Shown piece after piece: positions 31,423-42,752 of a DNA stretch of 64,000 bases; positions within the stretch are counted from its first letter, which is position 1, and the number at the start of each line of letters is the position of its first letter. A program made the translations under genes and the position numbers. This DNA comes from Puccinellia tenuiflora. Its lineage: Eukaryota > Streptophyta > Magnoliopsida > Poales > Poaceae. The stretch lies in the NCBI GenBank assembly GCA_012064385.1, contig QRDG01000918.1, positions 310,001-374,000 on the forward strand, written 5' to 3'. The notes below the pieces were generated by a model that was given only the letters and a program-made list of their open reading frames with translations, was not told the DNA's origin and ran no database searches.

Positions 31423-34400
31423 TTAGGATACTAATAATATTTTAAACACTCTTTGTCGTAATCTTCTAAATTGTTGAGCATTCACCGGTTTAGTAAGTCC
31501 ATCTGCCAACTGATCTTGTGTCAGAACAAACAGAATCTCTAGAGCCTTTCGTGCCACTCGTTCCCGCATGAAGTGGAAATCGATGTCGATATGCTTTGTT
31601 CTAGCGTGGAAAACCAGGTAAGTTGCTCCGATATTATTAGACCAAAAGGTGGGTGCTCGAGACTGGTAGATGCAAACTTTACCTAAGAGAGACGGTAGGC
31701 AGATGATTTCAGCAGTAGCGTTTGCCAACGCCTTGTACCTGACTTCGGTGCTCGATCTTGTTGCCGTAGGCTACTTCTGGGAACTCCATGAATCAAGATT
31801 TCACTCAAGAAAGACAACCACCCAATCAACAAGGATTTTGAGCTTCACCTGAGAGAATGGGTCTAGGGTGTGTAGCACGAACCATAGCCACCATAGCCAC
31901 GCCTCCAAGGAGGAAGAACGACGCCCAAGAGCGTCATCGTCGCTTGGTCGGGCCAGCCATCCTATGGTTTTCCTCGGTCCAGAGCTACCAACCAGGTGCC
32001 CATGTACCTCCAGATCCAGCAGCCTGGCCGAATTAGTCGGAACTGGCCGGGGAGAAGAGGCGAGGGGAGAGCCATCCAGATGTGGTGAGGGGGAGGAGCC
32101 CCGTGTTGCAGCTGGAGCCCGCCATTGCCACACCTCCCGTGTGGTAAAGTACAATGAACGGAGACACCCGGGATAGCGCCTGTTGAGGACGCCATCGCCT
32201 CGCCTACAACAACCGCCACCCAGATCCAGGAGTCCTCTACGCAAAACAGAACGACGAGGGCCTTGTTGCCACCATCATTGGCGTCCGACCGAGCGAGCCT
32301 CGATTACATCCTCACGCGACGACGAGGTAGGAGGGGGAGGAAGGGGCGGTACTGGAAACCCTAGTCGCCCGAGCAGGTGACACAGGGGGGGGGTCCGTAA
32401 GTTGCACCACTTGATGGATCGACCTTCTATTTCCCACTTGCAATCTATCAAGATACAAGTAGCATGCGGCGGAGCTATTTGCCACGTCTGATTCCTCATT
32501 AGCGTTTGATTCTCTTCATCCATCATGAATAGAAGAAACAACTGACATAGAAACACGATCAGTTTGCACAACTATCGAAACATGTATATCACGGCCTTGA
32601 CACAAACATGCACCCCTATTTGCACAACTATCGAAACAGGTATATCTCGGAGTCATATAAATCATGTGGTGTATGGAGAGGTGGAGATGATGGAATCTCA
32701 AGAGTTTCAGAAGCTCTGGACGGTCGTATTTCTGAGTAAGAAATATAGTTTTGTCAAAAAACGACCTCTCGAGATATGTAGACTTGTCCAGATGTGATGT
32801 GTAGACATTTGTAGCCTTTGTACATTCTATTGTAAGCGAGAAACACACATCGTTTAGATCGAAACTGAAGCTTCTTGTCGTTGTATGTACGAAGACACGG
32901 GCAGCACGCTGATAACCCACAAGGCCACAAGTGTAGGGTATTGCAACAGTTTTCGAGGGAAGTGTAACCCAATTAATTGATTCGACACAGGGGGCTAAAG
33001 AATACTTATAAGACTTAGCAGCTGAGTTGTCAATTCAGCCACAGCTGAAGAAGCACTAGTAACAGAAGAGATGTGAAATCAGCAGTGATTTGAGAGCAGT
33101 AGTAACAGTAACAACGAAAGCAATAAGGGTTAAAGATGGACCGGGGTTCATAGTTTCACTAGAGGTAACTCTCCAAACAAAAGAACATGTATTGGGTAAA
33201 CAAATTGCAGTTGGGCAATTGACAGAATTGAACTAACTCATGACAAAGAAAACTATTCTATAAATCATACGTAGGCATGTATTCCATACATAGTTGTACG
33301 TGTTTGCAATAAGAACTTGCACAACATCTTTTGTCCTACCATCCCATTTCAGTGTGGCCAATCATGAAACTAATGGTAATTAAGGTACTCATTTTATGAA
33401 GCACTGGAACAAAGCATTAACACTCATTGAATATATGTAATCCTCAGATTACAAGCCATCCCCATTGATATCCCAAGCTGTCACCTTTGGGGTTGCCGGT
33501 TCCGGAAAGTAACATGTGCATACAACTTGTAGATACGATCTATGACAACAATTATATACATGCAAACATAAAGAGCTCAGATCTGAGATCATGCCACTCG
33601 TGCACTAGTGACAAGCAATGAACACAAAAAGAGTGCAACAACAATAATTTATAAACATAAGTGACTGATCATAATGTAACAATACATCGGATACCAACAA
33701 ACACAACACATATTACATAATAGTGATCTTGAGCATATTAGGCAGCTCATAAGATCTAAACATGATAGAACAAGAAGGAGAGGGTACCAACTAGCTATTG
33801 CTATGAACCCCTAGTTCATGGGGAACTACTCACAAACCATCTTGGGAGGCAGCAACGTCGATGAAGATGGCTCCGGGGGTCAATCCCCGTCCCGACAGGG
33901 TGCCGGAACATGAACTTTCTGAACCCTCAAACTAGTTTTTGATGACGGCGGAGCTTTGTATCGTATTTGGAAAAATCTTTTCATCGCGACAAATATATAG
34001 TTCGAAGGGCGTCGGGAGGCGACGCACAAGGGCCAGCGGCGGGTACCAGGCGGGAGCTCCCCCTGGGCCGTGCCTGGATGCCTCCTGTAGGCCTCCCCTA
34101 GACCTGCCCTTCTGGCTCCCGGAGTTTTCTGATGAATTAGAATCTCTGTATTTTTTTTAGATTTTTCTGAGGATTTTCATTTTGGGGCTTTTTCTACAAT
34201 GCACAGATAAAATAAACAGAAACTGACATGGGACACTGGATTAATAGGCTAGTCCAGTAAATGCTATAAAACCATAGTAAAAAGATGTACCAATGATATA
34301 AAACAAGCATGAAACAATAAAAAATTATAGATAAGTTTGACACATATCACACGCGCAACCAAAGGTTTTCAAAAACGAATTATTAGATTGGGTTCCAAAT

Positions 34401-34440
34401 AACTTGGTGATGGGTGTGAAATTCCCTATGAGTTACAACC
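31423..34440 (-). pseudogene. Copia pol remnant (integrase, RT start, RNase H end)
   Basis: Minus strand, right to left. From 34440, NFTPITKLFGTQSNN...FLKTFGCA is integrase. A solo LTR (32910-34350) splits it, and the frame resumes CLRTYNDKKLQFRSKRCVF and CLHITSGQVYISREVVF (about 32900-32750). Next comes the RT start, MRNQTWQIAPP...IDCKW (32520-32430). The end, TEVRYKALANATAEI...ARTKHIDIDFHFMRERV (31780-31440), is the RNase H tail. Between about 31805 and 32425 most of RT is replaced by a GC-rich unrelated stretch (a UTR-like sequence on the minus strand). Stops occur in several frames. Confidence 0.85.
32910..34350 (-). mobile_element. Solo LTR, inserted in copia integrase
   Basis: The 1441-bp unit starts TGATAACCCACAAG and ends ACACATATCA, i.e. 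TG...CA. Perfect 5-bp target duplications CACGC occur at 32905-32909 and 34351-34355. Removing it reconnects the copia integrase frame (TFGCA | CLRTYND). There is no internal coding region or second LTR. The sequence has the look of a high-copy Triticeae repeat beginning TGATACGTCT on the opposite strand; its family name is not assigned. Confidence 0.87.
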
Positions 34441-34600
34441 CAACTTACAGCTGGAAAATTTGCAGTTGCAACCGACCTCGCAACCGGGAAAAACTCAATT
34501 GCGACCCGACTTACAACTAGAAAAAAATCTTAGTTTTAAACCGACTTACAACTCGGAAAAACTCAGTTGCGACCGCACTTGCAACTGGAAAAAAATTCAT
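34440..34600. repeat. Degenerate tandem repeat (about 40 bp unit)
   Basis: About four imperfect units of the type CGACTTACAACTCGGAAAAA followed by CTCAGTTGCGACC. It directly abuts the right end of the copia remnant, so it is probably outside that element. Confidence 0.6.
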
Positions 34601-35325
34601 AGTTCAACGGAAATAAATTATTTATAACTTTAAAAAAGTCAAAAGAAGGTAAATGTAAAATAAAGTCAACAATACGAAGATAAAACTATAATCTTTACTC
34701 TAGGTGGCATCACATATGATTTAGCTGATTATGAATAAAATAAAAACAAACAAAAAACAAAAGCTAAAAACAAACACACAAGCAAATTTAACTGGCAAAG
34801 TGCGAGAGTTTATGATATAAGAAATCTTGATATAAGAACAAATGCACAAGAAGCACAATGCCCTGGTGGTTAAGTATTGCTGCTTGTACCGTGAAGCTTC
34901 TGATACCGAATCCCCCTAAAAGCGAGTTATTTATTTCTCTATCTTATTTTGTCGAGAAAGAGTTGCACGAATCTATGCATAATATTTAACGCTGCTGAAT
35001 TGAGTGCCGTTTTTGAATTAGCGGTGACATATCTACGTAATTTCGAGCTGCTCCACTATTTACTGATCGGGAAAGTTGCAGAAGTGGTGCTTTGTGTCTA
35101 CTCTACACCTAAATTTGGCCAGCCTCTTGGATTTAGCTCTGTGGAATTAGTATGTTCCGCACCGTTTTCGCGATGGAGTTTTGGGAAGGCGAAAGCTGAA
35201 GTACTTCCGAAAGTCTCTTCCCATTTTCAGATTTTCATTTGGCTGGCTCGGCTCACACGTGACCCCACCTGGATGGCCCCTAATCCATCGACAACTGTCA
35301 CAGATATTAGCATGACCAGCGAGGC
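34601..35325. other. No gene recognised
   Basis: AT-rich until about 34940. The 138-codon frame at 34949-35365 has no recognisable domain and runs into the following MITE, so it is not called. Confidence 0.3.
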
Positions 35326-35328
35326 TAA

Positions 35329-35673
35329 GAGCAAGGACAATAGCAGAGCCGGCTGCCGGCTCTAGTGACCTGCCATGTCACCTAAAATATTTGTACAACC
35401 ATGTTTGTGTAATAGATTGACTGTTAGGCTGGCTATAAAGCTGGTTTAATTAATTAATCTTGCAGGCCGGGGAGTCACAGGATTGGAAGGAAGGAGCAAA
35501 GTGTGGGCCTAACACATGCATGCGAGCTGTTTTTCCTCGTAGCATGTGCTGCAGCCCGGCGCTTCACGTAGCGCCAGCTTCATTCTCTCTCCTTGCTTCT
35601 CTCTCTTCCACGTTGGATTATAGTGATATAAAAAGTGCTATAGCCTGCTGACTCAGCCTTTTTATACTTGCTC
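35329..35673. mobile_element. Tourist-like MITE, copy 1
   Basis: 345 bp with ends GAGCAAGGACAATAG and TTTTTATACTTGCTC, and TAA on both sides (35326-35328, 35674-35676). The interior shares GCCAAGTCACC/GCCATGTCACC, CTGGCT and CTATAGCC(T/C)GCTGAC with copy 2. Confidence 0.8.
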
Positions 35674-35686
35674 TAAAGAGTTGTTA

Positions 35687-35965
35687 GAGCAAGAACAATA
35701 GAGAGAGTTCGACTGCCGGGCTCTAAAAACATGCCAAGTCACCTACAGTAATCATAGAACCAAGATCATCATATAATAAGATGGCTATATGCTGGCTGCT
35801 TGGCTTTAATTATTACTCTTGCATGCTGGGATTGGGAAGACTAGCCAAACATCGGAGCTGTAGAGCCTGCTCCGCTCTTTCTCCTTTAATCTCTCACCTC
35901 CACCAAGAATTTGAATGACATGACAAACAACTATAGCCCGCTGACTAGGACTATTGTACCTGCTC
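35687..35965. mobile_element. Tourist-like MITE, copy 2
   Basis: 279 bp with ends GAGCAAGAACAATAG and CTATTGTACCTGCTC and TTA target duplications at 35684-35686 and 35966-35968. It is separated from copy 1 by only 13 bp. Confidence 0.85.
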
Positions 35966-35987
35966 TTAACTCGACACGCAAGCCTTA

Positions 35988-38092
35988 GGCTGGTGCCAGT
36001 GCACCACGGGCTATAGCCCGTGATAGCGCTGCCACGTCAGCTTTTTCTCCCACTCTCACCCCACTCTCACCACACTCTCACCCCACGGTGCCAGTGCACG
36101 GGCTATAGTGCCAGCTCTCACTTCTCTCTCCTCCACATCAGCATTTCTTTTTCAGATTAAGTTATTTCACTCGCTTTTGTTTAGACATTCGAAATAATGC
36201 AAGAAAATAATTTTATTGAACTAAAAATGTTACTGATTACATAATAATAATAAAATTGCATAATAAAAAAATTACATAATAAATAAAAAATACATTCTAA
36301 TCCTCCTCATCCTCCTCATTCTCATCATCTTGCAGCCCAAGCTCTTTTTCCACCAAATTCATGGCCTTCGCATGTTTGCGTTTTTCTGCTTCGTCCATGT
36401 CGGCGGTTGATCGGTCCTTCATTTTGTTTCATTGCTTGAGTAGCTTAGCCTTCACTAAACCACCCCACATGTTCTTCATTGTGAAGGCTTTACTTGCTGC
36501 CTCACTGCTTGATGAGGATTCCTCCCCCTTCCTCTTTCCCTTCTCCCTCCGTGCCGTTGCCTTGGCCCTATCGCGGCCTATTGGACGGTCCTCCTCCGTC
36601 GCGTCGCCAGAGCTGTACTCACCAGAAACTCCCAGCCGGCTTCTCTTGGAAGTGGAATCGGATCCACTACCAGGACCATGTTGTCCTTTCCACTTCGCTT
36701 CATTGCGAACAGCTTCCCACCAGTGGTGGCGTCTGAAAGGCTGAGTCACTCTGTTGTCATTCTCGTACCTCGCCATTGCCGCCTTCATGACCATTGAATC
36801 GTCTGCTCCACTCTGACGTAACCCTTCTTCTTGGATGTAGAATGCATTGAACAAGGACACCTCACGGTTGTAGACGTTCCAATGATCCTTCAGTTGCTTC
36901 GCGGTCCGACGACGGGAAGGTTCCGAGGTAGAGTTGAAGGTCTCAGCTATCTGACCCCAAAAACTAACGCCGGTCTTGCAATTACCGGCGATAGAGTCCT
37001 TGGAGTGAAAAAATCCAAGCATGAACCTACCCGAAATAGATATTGTTAGTCATATAATAAAATAAAATTCCATATTAAATATGTGACGGGTAAGTAAATT
37101 ACCAGTTTTTCCTCGTCCGAAGTTGTCCAGTCAAGCCTCTTTGGACGCTTTGGTACGATTGTTTCCGCGGCTTCGGACCCGGAGCTTGGAGTAGTGGCTT
37201 CGGGAGGTGGTGGGGGGTATGGAGCATATGGCGGGTATGGAGCATATGGAGGTGGAGCATATGGACCGTATGGCCCCGGAGGTGGTGGGTACGGAGGTAG
37301 ACTCCCACTCCCGCTACCTGTAGGTGGAGCATGTGGAGGTGGTGGGGGGTATGGATACGGAGGCGGAGCGTATGGACCATATGGCCTCGGAGGTGGAGGG
37401 TATGGACCATATGGCCCCGGAGGTGGTGTGCCGGAGGGGATTAAAACTCGGGGATGCGGCGAAGAACCGACATTGGAGCGACGATGTGTCGGAGAGATAT
37501 CATCTAGGGGAGGGGCTAGTGACCCGTCGGACTGCAAGAGGTCGGTGAATGGGGTGAAATCTGGAGACCAACCCGACATGGTGGAGAAGATTTGGGAGAG
37601 TGGAGGAGAGAAATGAGATGAAGTGAGGTGTGGAATGAGTGAGGTGGTAGGGGGTATTTATAGGGGATTGGGGATGAAATTTGGAATTTTTTGAATTTTT
37701 TTTTCGAATTTTTGGAGGCTGCAACGGACACCTCAACGGCTAGCTGACGTGGACGAATCACAGCTCGCCACGTCAGCTAGCCGTTGCGGCTACCGCCCGC
37801 CTCCCGCCTCACTCCCGCCCCGCTCCCGCCCGCTCCCGCCCCGCTCCCGCCTCACTCCCGCCCCGCTCCTGCCCGCTCCCGCCCGCCTGTCGCCCCGCCA
37901 GCGCGCCGCCCGCCTTCCGCCCGCCTCCCGCCTCACTCTCGCCGCCAACGCGGGCGGCAGCGGGGCGGTAGCGGCCGCTACCGCCGGGCGGTGGATCCAC
38001 CGCCCCCCGCTACTGTCCCGCCCCTCTCCCGCCCCACTCCCGCCCCGAGCCGGGCGATATCGCCCCCCGTGTCGCCCGCGTTGGCACCAGCC
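35988..38092. mobile_element. PIF/Harbinger element with Myb ORF1, no transposase
   Basis: Ends GGCTGGTGCCAGTGC and GCGTTGGCACCAGCC with TTA at 35985-35987 and 38093-38095; 2105 bp. Both ends carry a subterminal palindrome (GGGCTATAGCCC left, GGGCGATATCGCCC right). The interior holds ORF1 (Myb/SANT-like, minus strand) but no DDE transposase, so mobility would need a transposase in trans. The GC-rich right flank of the interior (37790-38060) is made of CGCTCCCGCC-type short repeats. Confidence 0.88.
36297..37579 (-). pseudogene. Harbinger ORF1, Myb/SANT-like protein, disabled
   Basis: Exon 1 is 37103-37579 (159 codons) and begins MSGWSPDFTPFTDLL. It carries a long Pro/Tyr/Gly-rich stretch (PYGPYPPP-type repeats) and ends WTTSDEEKL at a GT donor. 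Exon 2 starts at 37026 after TAG and encodes the SANT-like domain (AETFNSTSEPSRRRTAKQL, KDHWNVYNREVSLFNAFY), then RRHHWWEAVRNEAKWKGQH. Lesions: one extra base in TGGATTTTTTCAC near 37013 shifts the frame right after the splice, and TGA replaces the usual Trp codon at 36429-36431 (KLLKQ stop NKMKDRS). ORF1 in this family is thought to help the transposase bind DNA. The protein is not intact here. Confidence 0.8.
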
Positions 38093-38371
38093 TTATAGAC
38101 GGTAAACACCCATAGATATTTTTCCTGCCACAAACCAGTCGGCTCGCTCCGTCCGGAGGCTCGAGCCTCAGCTGCCGTCGCTCTCATGGAAAAAGAGCAC
38201 CGGCGCTCGTGTCGCTACGACGCGAGATCGCGCTGTCGCTTCCGGCTTAGCTCCGAGCGCGCCGAGCCGTGACGCGCCGAGCGGCTCTTCGTCGGCGTGG
38301 CTTGGCTTCTCCCCTGCGGGGCCGCGTGTCGCCCTCACCCCCATTGTGGAAAGCGAAGAAAAGGTCAGACG

Positions 38372-38380
38372 AAAATATCT
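38372..38380 (+). promoter_or_regulatory. Evening Element (AAAATATCT) upstream of TOC1
   Basis: Exact AAAATATCT, 363 bp upstream of the TOC1 start codon and 280 bp from the end of the Harbinger element. In Arabidopsis this motif in the TOC1 promoter is bound by CCA1/LHY and drives evening-phased repression. The match is a single short word; the functional role here is by analogy. Confidence 0.6.
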
Positions 38381-38742
38381 CAAGAGTGGACATCGCACCG
38401 TCGCCAGCCAGCCAGTCAGCCACCGCCCTGAATAGATTACCCGCAGCAGATAATGCAGCGGGGTGGACTTCTGCGACGAGCGGAGGCAGCCGCCGCCGGG
38501 CGCGGCCGCCGTTCCTAGTACAACGTGCCGCCGACCGACTGGCCGTAATCTATTCCACGGGCGCGGGAGCTCGCCGGGAGCCGAATTGATTCGGGGTACT
38601 GGCGGCGGCGGCGGCACGGATGGAGGAGGAGGCGTCCGCAGATCCAACATCCGCCTTCAACCTCTCTGGCTAGCTCCGTCCTCTGCTGATTCGAACTCGC
38701 TGTCTGGATTGAGCGCCGGTGCGTCGTGCGTGGGGCTTGGGT

Positions 38743-40951
38743 ATGGCCGGCGAGGGTGGTCGCGTTGGCGGCAGCGGCGGCGGGGCAGGGGGAGGAGGAC
38801 AGTCCTTCGTCGACCGGAGCAAGGTGAGGATCCTCCTCTGCGACAGCGACCCGGACAGCTCCCAGGATGTGCTTCGCCTCCTCTGCGACTGCTCCTACCA
38901 AGGTCAGTTCACCTTACCCTGTTTATATCGTTTCCTTGTTGATCAGCAGGATTAATTAAGGTTGTGTTTGCTGCTTGCTGTGGCCCGGCCCGTTACTATT
39001 AGTAGTAGTACTGGCATGGTATACGTTCATATTCTCATTGATGTGTCTGTTGCTGGTTTTGTTTCAGTGACCTGCGCCAAGTCCCCACGCCAGGTGATCA
39101 ACGTGCTCAACTCTGAGGGGGTAGAGATAGACATCATCCTGGCCGAGGTGGATCTGCCGGTCTCCAAGTGCTTCAAGATGCTCAAGTACATTGGCAGGAA
39201 CAAGGAACTGCGCCACATCCCCATCATCAGTGAGCTGTTTTCCGGATCCGTACTTTTGTCCAATTCATGTGCCATATGCTAGTAGAAATGATATTCCCGG
39301 GGATGCAATCATGCAGTGATGTCCAACAGAGACGATGTTTCAGTTGTTGTCAAGTGCCTGAGGCTAGGCGCAGCCGAGTACCTGGTCAAGCCGTTGCGCA
39401 TGAATGAGCTGTTAAACCTCTGGACCCATGTTTGGCGACGTAGACGGATGGTAATTGGCACTTTGTTTCTTTGTTCACCTTCACTTCTGTTGGTTGTTGA
39501 GGCACTGTTATGAATTGTTCTTAAACTGAATATCGGTGTTGGCAGCTTGGTTTGGCCGAGAAAAACTTCTTCATTGACAATCTTGAGTTGGTGCTATCAG
39601 AACCTAGTGACGCCAATACCAATAGTACCACACTCCTTTCTGATGAGACATATGACAAGCCAAAAGAAAACAGAAACCGTGAAACAAATACGTCGAATCA
39701 ACAGGAATACGAGGTAATCAACTAATTCATCTTTAGGAAGTTCTACAGCGGTCCAGCAAGTAGTTTTCTCTTTCTGTGTACTTAGCTCTTTTCAATTTTG
39801 TGTGGCTGCTAATATGTTCCTTTTTACACATATGCTATATGTTGATGAGGTGATGATCATTGTGCATTAAGCTACTTGTTTAAACCCTTACATTTCTTGC
39901 CATCTCCAGTCTCCTGTTGCCGACCACCCCAAGACAGAACAATTGGAGAATTTACCAAGCATTATTGAATATGGCGATAAAGCATGTAAGTCTCTTCAGT
40001 CCGACCGTTATTTTCCCTTTAGCTGCCTTTGTTATATTCTCTATTACACCAACTACTCATTCATAGTCCTAAGCTGGTTTCTAAAGCTTTATCTTCTTGC
40101 CAGCATCTCCAGGAGGAATGTTTTCACGCCCAATAAAGACAAATTTGAGGTTTGCTGAGTCATCTGCATTTCTAGCGTATGTTAAGTCAAGCACTCCAAC
40201 CAACACCCCATTGGATAATGAACTACATACAGGGGGTAATCAGTTAGATATTATGGATCACCAGGGTGATTTCTCTAGCGCGACTGACAGGATTGACAGT
40301 AACAACAGTATAAATATTCGGGATGAGACAGCTTTTGAGATGCCTATGCAGTATCCCTTGGTATGCTTTTCTTCCTCTAACTTGCATCCAGAGCAAAGAA
40401 ATGAAGGCCAACAAGATGTTTCAGGAACTCCTCCTGTATATCATTTCCCGTATTATTATCCAGGGATGGTAGATCATGGCATGGCACTCCATTCAGTACA
40501 AAATTTTCAAGGAAACATAAATACCGCTCAAGCACATACACCACAAACATTGCTTCATCAATATAATTATCCCCAATCCCACGGTGTATCCACTATGCAG
40601 TCGTTTCAGTACAATCCTGCTGGTATGAGTGTGCATTCTAGTCATTTGTCAACGCAAAATGTGTGGCCACCAGTATCAAGCACACCAATTCCTGTGGAAA
40701 CACATAGTCACTCTGACAGGAGGGCTACAGCACTTGCCAAATTCAGGCAGAAAAGGAAGGACCGTTGCTTTGACAAGAAGGTGAGGTATGTAAATCGGAA
40801 GAAACTTGCTGAAATAAGGCCGAGGGTGAGAGGTCAATTTGTCAGACAGACAAGCAATGCAGATATAATTAGCACTGGGGATGATATCTCTGAATATGAA
40901 GAGGACGATCCATCCTCCAGGGAGGTCAATGTGGTTTCTTCACCAGAGTAG
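38743..40951 (+). CDS. TOC1: TOC1/PRR1 circadian clock pseudo-response regulator
   Basis: Six exons: 38743-38902, 39068-39229, 39317-39450, 39546-39713, 39910-39985, 40104-40951. Phases agree and give 515 aa, close to rice TOC1. The N-terminal pseudo-receiver (residues about 28-150) has ILLCDSDPDSS, AEVDLPVSKCFKML (the phosphoacceptor Asp is replaced, as in all PRR1 proteins), MMSNRDDVSVVVKCLRLGAA and EYLVKPLRMNELL. The long Ser/Thr/Pro-rich middle has PVYHFPYYYPG. The C-terminal CCT domain is RATALAKFRQKRKDRCFDKK, VRYVNRKKLAEIRPRVRGQF, then acidic EYEEDD. TOC1 is a nuclear evening repressor that binds CCA1/LHY-type promoters. The start ATG at 38743 opens the frame with a Gly-rich leader, as in grass orthologues. 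No lesion was seen. Confidence 0.97.
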
Positions 40952-42251
40952 CGTGAAAGGCCATCTTATATGTGAAATGTTGTGCGGATGATTGGTCACT
41001 TTGTGAATCTGTACACATAGGCAATACATTATTCTTCCCGCTACTAGCAATACATCATTTGCCCACACAATACATCCTCAACCCCCACACCCCAAAGGAA
41101 AATGTGGCATAGTTATGATTGTTACTGTGGACATTTTGAGAAATTGTCTCTTACAGTGTAAGTTATATTAATCAATGATGCACATGGCATTATGGGGAAC
41201 TCTAAATTCTTTATTGATCTTTACTTTGTGCTTCACAATTGCAAGTTGAGGGGCACTATCCACTGTTCGTGTTCTGCCTAGTGGCGTAGCGCTTGCTTCA
41301 TATTGCCAGTGTACATTTTAGTGAGATCATGAAAATGTGAGCTGGAATTGGAATTTGCAGGTTTAAGACATGATCACTTGAAACAGGTTGATTACATTTT
41401 ATTTATGGCAGTAACAAGCAGTGGTTATTGCAAGTTTGCAACCATCATTTGTACACGGGGCAACCCTAAGTTTTATCGGCAGTTTGCTGCGGTAGTGGTG
41501 TCACAGCGGGATTAGGAAAAGAAGTAGCATGTTATTATTATTATTTTTTAGCCAAAGATAATGACAGATCTCAGATCCAATGCTAACAAGTTTTACCAAG
41601 AATCTTGTACGGATCTCAGCCCCCAATACTAACGAGTAACAACTACTACTCCCTCTGGTTCCTAAAATCTGTCGGGAGAATACAACGTAATGTGAAGAAA
41701 CGGTACGTACGAGTTATGACACTTTTTTCCGGATCTTTAAGATCGAACCCTCAACAACCTGAAGGTAACATTTCAAAAGATCGAACCTCCAACTAATTTT
41801 CACCAAGAGAAGATATCAAAACAGGATGAGGAGGGTGAATTTCAACAGTTGAGCTCCCAACCACTGGCGCATGAACTTTATTACTGATTCATCAGACCTT
41901 ACAAAAAAAACCAAACAAAATAACATATACCTGCCTCTAAAGTATATGCACCTATAGTCACCTATACCTGCCTATAAAGATAGCATCGGCGATGAAAGAT
42001 TGCAGCAGTTTTTGCCAAGGAGCCATAGGCTGTAAGCCTGGACATCAGCGGTTTACCCGGGTTTGGACGGTTTCTGGTAACCATCATAAAATCAGCGGTT
42101 TAGGACGGTATGGTTTAGACGGGTTACACGGTTTAGACGGGTTAAACCAGCCCCACTGACGGCGGCCGCGAGCAGTCGATGTCGTCATCCCGCAACGCAC
42201 AGCTCAGTATCTTAGATCCTAGGACGGCGCGACACGCATCTCGGCATCTTA
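40952..42251. other. TOC1 3' flank, no gene
   Basis: This holds the likely 3' UTR (to about 41250), AT-rich filler, and a short direct repeat of CGGTTTAGACGGGTT-like units at 42050-42150. A 45-bp block near 41990 (GATGAAAGATTGCAGCAG) has a diverged copy at 42921, beyond the following MITE. Confidence 0.4.
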
Positions 42252-42749
42252 GGGTGTGTTCGGTTCCAGAACTTGGTGGAACGGAATGGAACGGTTCCGT
42301 TCCCAGAATCCATTCTCGCATTCGGTTCCGGGATGGGATGGAATCGACTGGTTCCTCGAAAAGGAATATTCCCTTAATATTCGGAACGGAGCGGTCCGGC
42401 CGATTCGGCCGGATGTGGTGGAACGGCACAGTAATCTCCCTCTAATTAATCCAGTTTAACAATAATTAATTAAGTTTAGCAATAATTAATCAAGATTAGG
42501 AATAATTAATCAAGTTTAGCAATAATTAATTAAGTTTAGCAATAATTAATCCAGTTTAGCAATAATTAATCAAGTTTAGAATAATTCCATTCTCACTCCA
42601 TTCCATTCTCATCCCATTCCAAAACCGAACACAGGGATGGAACAGTTCCGTGACAATTTTTTGTCCAAACCGAACACAGGGATGGAACGGTTTCGTGACA
42701 GTGGAATGGTTCCATTCTATTCCTTCACATTCCGAAACCGAACACACCC
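42252..42749. mobile_element. Tourist/Harbinger-type MITE with internal repeats
   Basis: Ends GGGTGTGTTCGGTT and AACCGAACACACCC with TTA at 42249-42251 and 42750-42752; 498 bp. The interior contains runs of GGAACGGAATGGAACGG-like segments on both arms and an AT-rich central tandem array. Confidence 0.85.
42443..42587. repeat. 22-bp tandem repeat inside the MITE
   Basis: About six copies of AGCAATAATTAATCAAGTTT-like units with point differences (CAAG/TTAAG/CCAG variants), in the centre of the MITE. Confidence 0.75.
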
Positions 42750-42752
42750 TTA

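Noticed and set aside
34949..35365. 138-codon plus frame
   Set aside because: Low-complexity composition, no motif, and the end runs into a MITE.
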